A DNA stretch of 25,316 nt, taken from assembly GCA_000444245.1 (NCBI GenBank), contig ATSW01013251.1, positions 1 to 25,316 of the forward strand, written 5' to 3'. The stretch comes from Botryllus schlosseri (taxonomy: Eukaryota; Chordata; Ascidiacea; Stolidobranchia; Styelidae). Both the position numbers and the translations under genes were made by a program. Shown here in pieces: positions 23,326 to 25,316 of the stretch (positions within the stretch are counted from its first letter, which is position 1; every line of letters starts with the position of its first letter). Under the pieces are notes generated by a model. It was not told where the DNA came from. It saw nothing but the letters and a program-made list of their open reading frames with translations, and ran no database searches.

Positions 23326-23759
23326 ATAGCATCGGTAATAATACTCAAGTCTATTTTATCTGGTAAATGCATCCAAAACTGCATTCCATACCGCTTTACT
23401 GCCGTCTACTACAATGATTAGAGGTTTCGTGGATCGCTCTCTACCCGAAGAATCGCGTATGAAGTCTCTCAGAAAGTTTCCTATTGTGATTGCGTCATGC
23501 TTGCTTGCGAGAAAGCTTGCCACCGGCGTTCCCGGTTTCTTGGGTTTCATACAAAAATCACATAGATTTGAAAATTTTCAAAGCCGTTACTGCTGCGCAC
23601 AACACCAGCCATCGATGAAAGGAAATCCACGCGGCACAGCTCTTTATAGATATTGATCTGCCCGTCATTGTACATAGTTACGGTTGGGGGATTCGCGGAC
23701 CACGCACGCAGAAAATTAGTTTTCTTCTCATTCGTGAATATTTTCAATAATTTCTCCAT
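23326..23759 (-). pseudogene. Decayed transposase-like remnant
   Basis: Two adjoining - strand frames, PTVTMYNDGQINIYKELC..DFLSSM (23759 to 23547) and KPKKPGTPVASFLASKHDAI..GNFLRDF..PLIIVVDGSKAVWNAVLDAF (23550 to 23356), resemble consecutive blocks of a widespread family of transposon-derived proteins in invertebrates. That family has an aligned xxSxxHxxxxIxxFLxxF block and a V-x-D-x-S-x-A-x-x-NA block; the Asp in VVDGS may be catalytic. They lie in different frames, so at least one frameshift separates them. An in-frame continuation with a stop (about 23326-23355) reads LEYYYRCYRIVNDF. The superfamily is not named, because I am recalling the pattern rather than matching it. Confidence 0.4.
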
Positions 23760-24084
23760 TCAGAATAGCCAGTTTTTGAAATATTTTACCACTGGACAAT
23801 AATCTCTTTTGATGTCTTTCAGGGCGTCAGTCGAAGGTGCGAATGTATGTGAACCAAAACAGCGTTTATTTTCTGACTATGTATCAAATAAATGTAGATG
23901 CACTTGAGTCGGGGTTTTTCAATCAAGCTCCTCTTTGAGTTGAGGCCGCTGTTCGCCTTTAACTCTTCTTGATTTGGTTCATTCGTGACGATGGTGCCTG
24001 TTTCCAGTTATATGAAAGTCTATTTGCGCCGAATTCACCATACTGTACAGTGTACGAGAGTAGTTCAAAATTTTTTTTTTCCAA

Positions 24085-24175
24085 ATTTCACTCGCTTAGT
24101 GATAAATTTGTCAGGTTGCCTAAAAAAACGCTACACACCAAAGTTGGGTCAATTTCGACCATTTTTGAATTTATA
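24085..24175 (+). repeat. Truncated relative of the palindromic element, downstream of the gene
   Basis: AATTTGTCAGGTTGCCTAAA, then AACGCTACACACCAAAGTTG and GGTCAATTTCGACC, match 10897-10955 of the 10846-11459 element. Only the left arm is present. Confidence 0.55.
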
Positions 24176-24419
24176 GTATTACGGTGGAAACTTTCGACAC
24201 TTCGATGACCAAATACTGTGTTCAGGCATTCCTGAAGGGAAAGTGATGCTTTTTACACGCGTTTGTATCTTGATAAAGGCCTGTGATTGAGTTTGGATGA
24301 TGAAATTGCTAATATATGAAAAATGATTATTGCAATAATAAGCTGAAACTACATCGAAAGAGCCCCGTGAAAATGATAGTGATATACGTCGCATATGAAT
24401 ACTTTCAGCGCTGGAATCC

Positions 24420-25007
24420 GGGATCATGAAGAGATTCGGCGTCCTAAACATAGAAGATATGCGGAAACTAGAAATCGCCAAGTTTATGTATCAGTTTCAC
24501 TGCGGTCGTTGCCCCGAATATTTCAATGACTTCTTTACCTCTGAATCAAAAGCGCACAAGTACAACACACGCGCGTCCACGTCGTCCAAATATCATTTGA
24601 TCGACCGAAAAGATCATCGCTCTATCAAATATGCCGGACATGATGTGTGGAACAGTATCCCGCCGGCCATCCGGCAGTCGACGAGCATGTCCACATTCAA
24701 GTCGAAATACAAGCAATTACTAATAAATAAATACAGTCCATCCTCAAGATTACCGGACCACGACTGACCTATCGATCTCGCTTCCCATGACATGCCGCCC
24801 TATTTCTTGTCGCTTCCTTTTTCTATACTATCTTCTTTACTTTCATTCAGTCTGCATGCCTCCTCTTTATATCGCCTAGGCCAAGATGGGTGTCTGATTC
24901 CATAGACAACTCCTAATCGCCTCGACATCTTCTTGTCTTTTCATTGTATCGCATTTTTTGAGGTGTATTGAACTGATAAAATTGCTAATAAACCAATGAT
25001 GATGATA
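24420..25007 (+). mobile_element. 5'-truncated non-LTR retrotransposon (LINE) tail
   Basis: The open frame from 24426 to a TGA at 24765-24767 encodes the last 113 residues of a LINE ORF2-type protein: LNIEDMRKLEIAKFMYQFHC, then FNDFF, YNTRAS, SIKYAGHDVWNSIPPAIR and STFKSKYKQLL. The KLEIAKFMYxFH...YNTR...G..VWNSIP pattern is characteristic of reverse-transcriptase C-termini in the CR1/L2/Rex1 group. A 3' UTR of about 240 bp follows, with AATAAA at 24987-24992 and a terminal (ATG)n/(GAT)n tail. Everything upstream in ORF2 is missing, as usual for an aborted reverse transcription. Confidence 0.75.
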
Positions 25008-25316
25008 TCACAAAACATTCAAAATTCGGGAATCCGGTCTGATTATGTTAGCATTTGAACGTAGGGCTCCGGCTCCCGCTGCAAGCCCTGGTAATGAGGC
25101 ATGTGCTGACTACTGATAGATATACATATATATATATAGATACACATATATGGGTTATATGTAATTGGTATTGCATGTTGGCCTATATATGACTGTCTGT
25201 TTAATGTATGAGGTGACCAGCTGACTTGAAGACCTGAAGGCCGTATCGCTGGCCACCATTTCACAGCATTACTTTCTTACACCTGAAAATAAACTTCTGT
25301 CTGTCTGTCTGTCTGT
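25008..25316 (+). mobile_element. Probable retroposon 3' end with (CTGT)n tail, cut by the window edge
   Basis: AATAAA at 25288-25293 is followed at once by CTGT repeats to the window end. A LINE or SINE 3' end commonly finishes in such a simple repeat. A (TA)n run lies at about 25120-25140. No coding frame is recognised, so the class is inferred. Confidence 0.4.

Noticed and set aside
23056-23421. A 121-codon + strand frame as a small gene.
   Set aside because: It overlaps the opposite-strand transposase-like remnant and a dispersed repeat, and shows no signal peptide, domain or splice context.
1-25316. LTR retroelements, Polintons or other virus-derived elements.
   Set aside because: I found no gag-, integrase-, capsid- or envelope-like frame and no long terminal direct repeats; the reverse-transcriptase remnant at 24426 is of non-LTR type.

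Overview
The window looks like animal (metazoan, probably marine invertebrate) nuclear DNA: AT-rich, with one gene split into many GT-AG exons and introns packed with DNA-transposon debris. No bacterial operon, CRISPR array, rRNA or canonical tRNA gene is visible. The species cannot be read from the sequence. A deuterostome such as a tunicate or hemichordate is only a guess.

Host gene. A complete organic anion transporting polypeptide (OATP/SLCO) gene lies on the + strand from 1232 to 21592. I resolve 11 coding exons (1232-1403, 3532-3795, 4519-4734, 4781-4883, 6583-6707, 9290-9550, 11546-11735, 12698-12842, 15326-15486, 15550-15755, 21408-21592). They sum to 2028 nt, or 675 codons plus TAA. 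All splice phases agree and all sites are GT-AG. The protein has about 12 membrane segments, the OATP signature around the sixth and a ten-cysteine Kazal-type loop. Introns range from 46 nt to 5.65 kb. A polyadenylation signal lies at 21654.

Introns. Almost every long intron carries non-autonomous DNA transposons, several with 8-bp target duplications and CAG-type ends typical of hAT elements: 1453-2138, 2338-3510, 8320-~9245, 9965-10741, ~13900-13990 and 14215-14604. Other families are three copies of a CTTGGACAACTAG element, a 614-bp palindromic foldback element with three diverged relatives, a GGAGC/CCGG-rich element, a tRNA-derived SINE and two copies of a short GATCCGG repeat.

The most striking structure is in intron 10. 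It is a three-deep nest: an outer AAGTAG-rich element (15805-20668, duplication ACGATGCT), interrupted by a hAT transposon (16165-19742) with an unbroken 617-codon transposase on the - strand, itself carrying a third element (18464-19531, duplication ATAGGAC).

Downstream of the gene (21.6-25.3 kb) are a GTCCTC-rich element with hairpin ends, a decayed transposase-like remnant on the - strand, a 5'-truncated LINE tail and, at the window edge, another retroposon-like 3' end in a CTGT repeat. I see no second host gene and nothing that clearly makes up a new multi-gene system. The nested transposons and the short repeat families are the parts worth following up.
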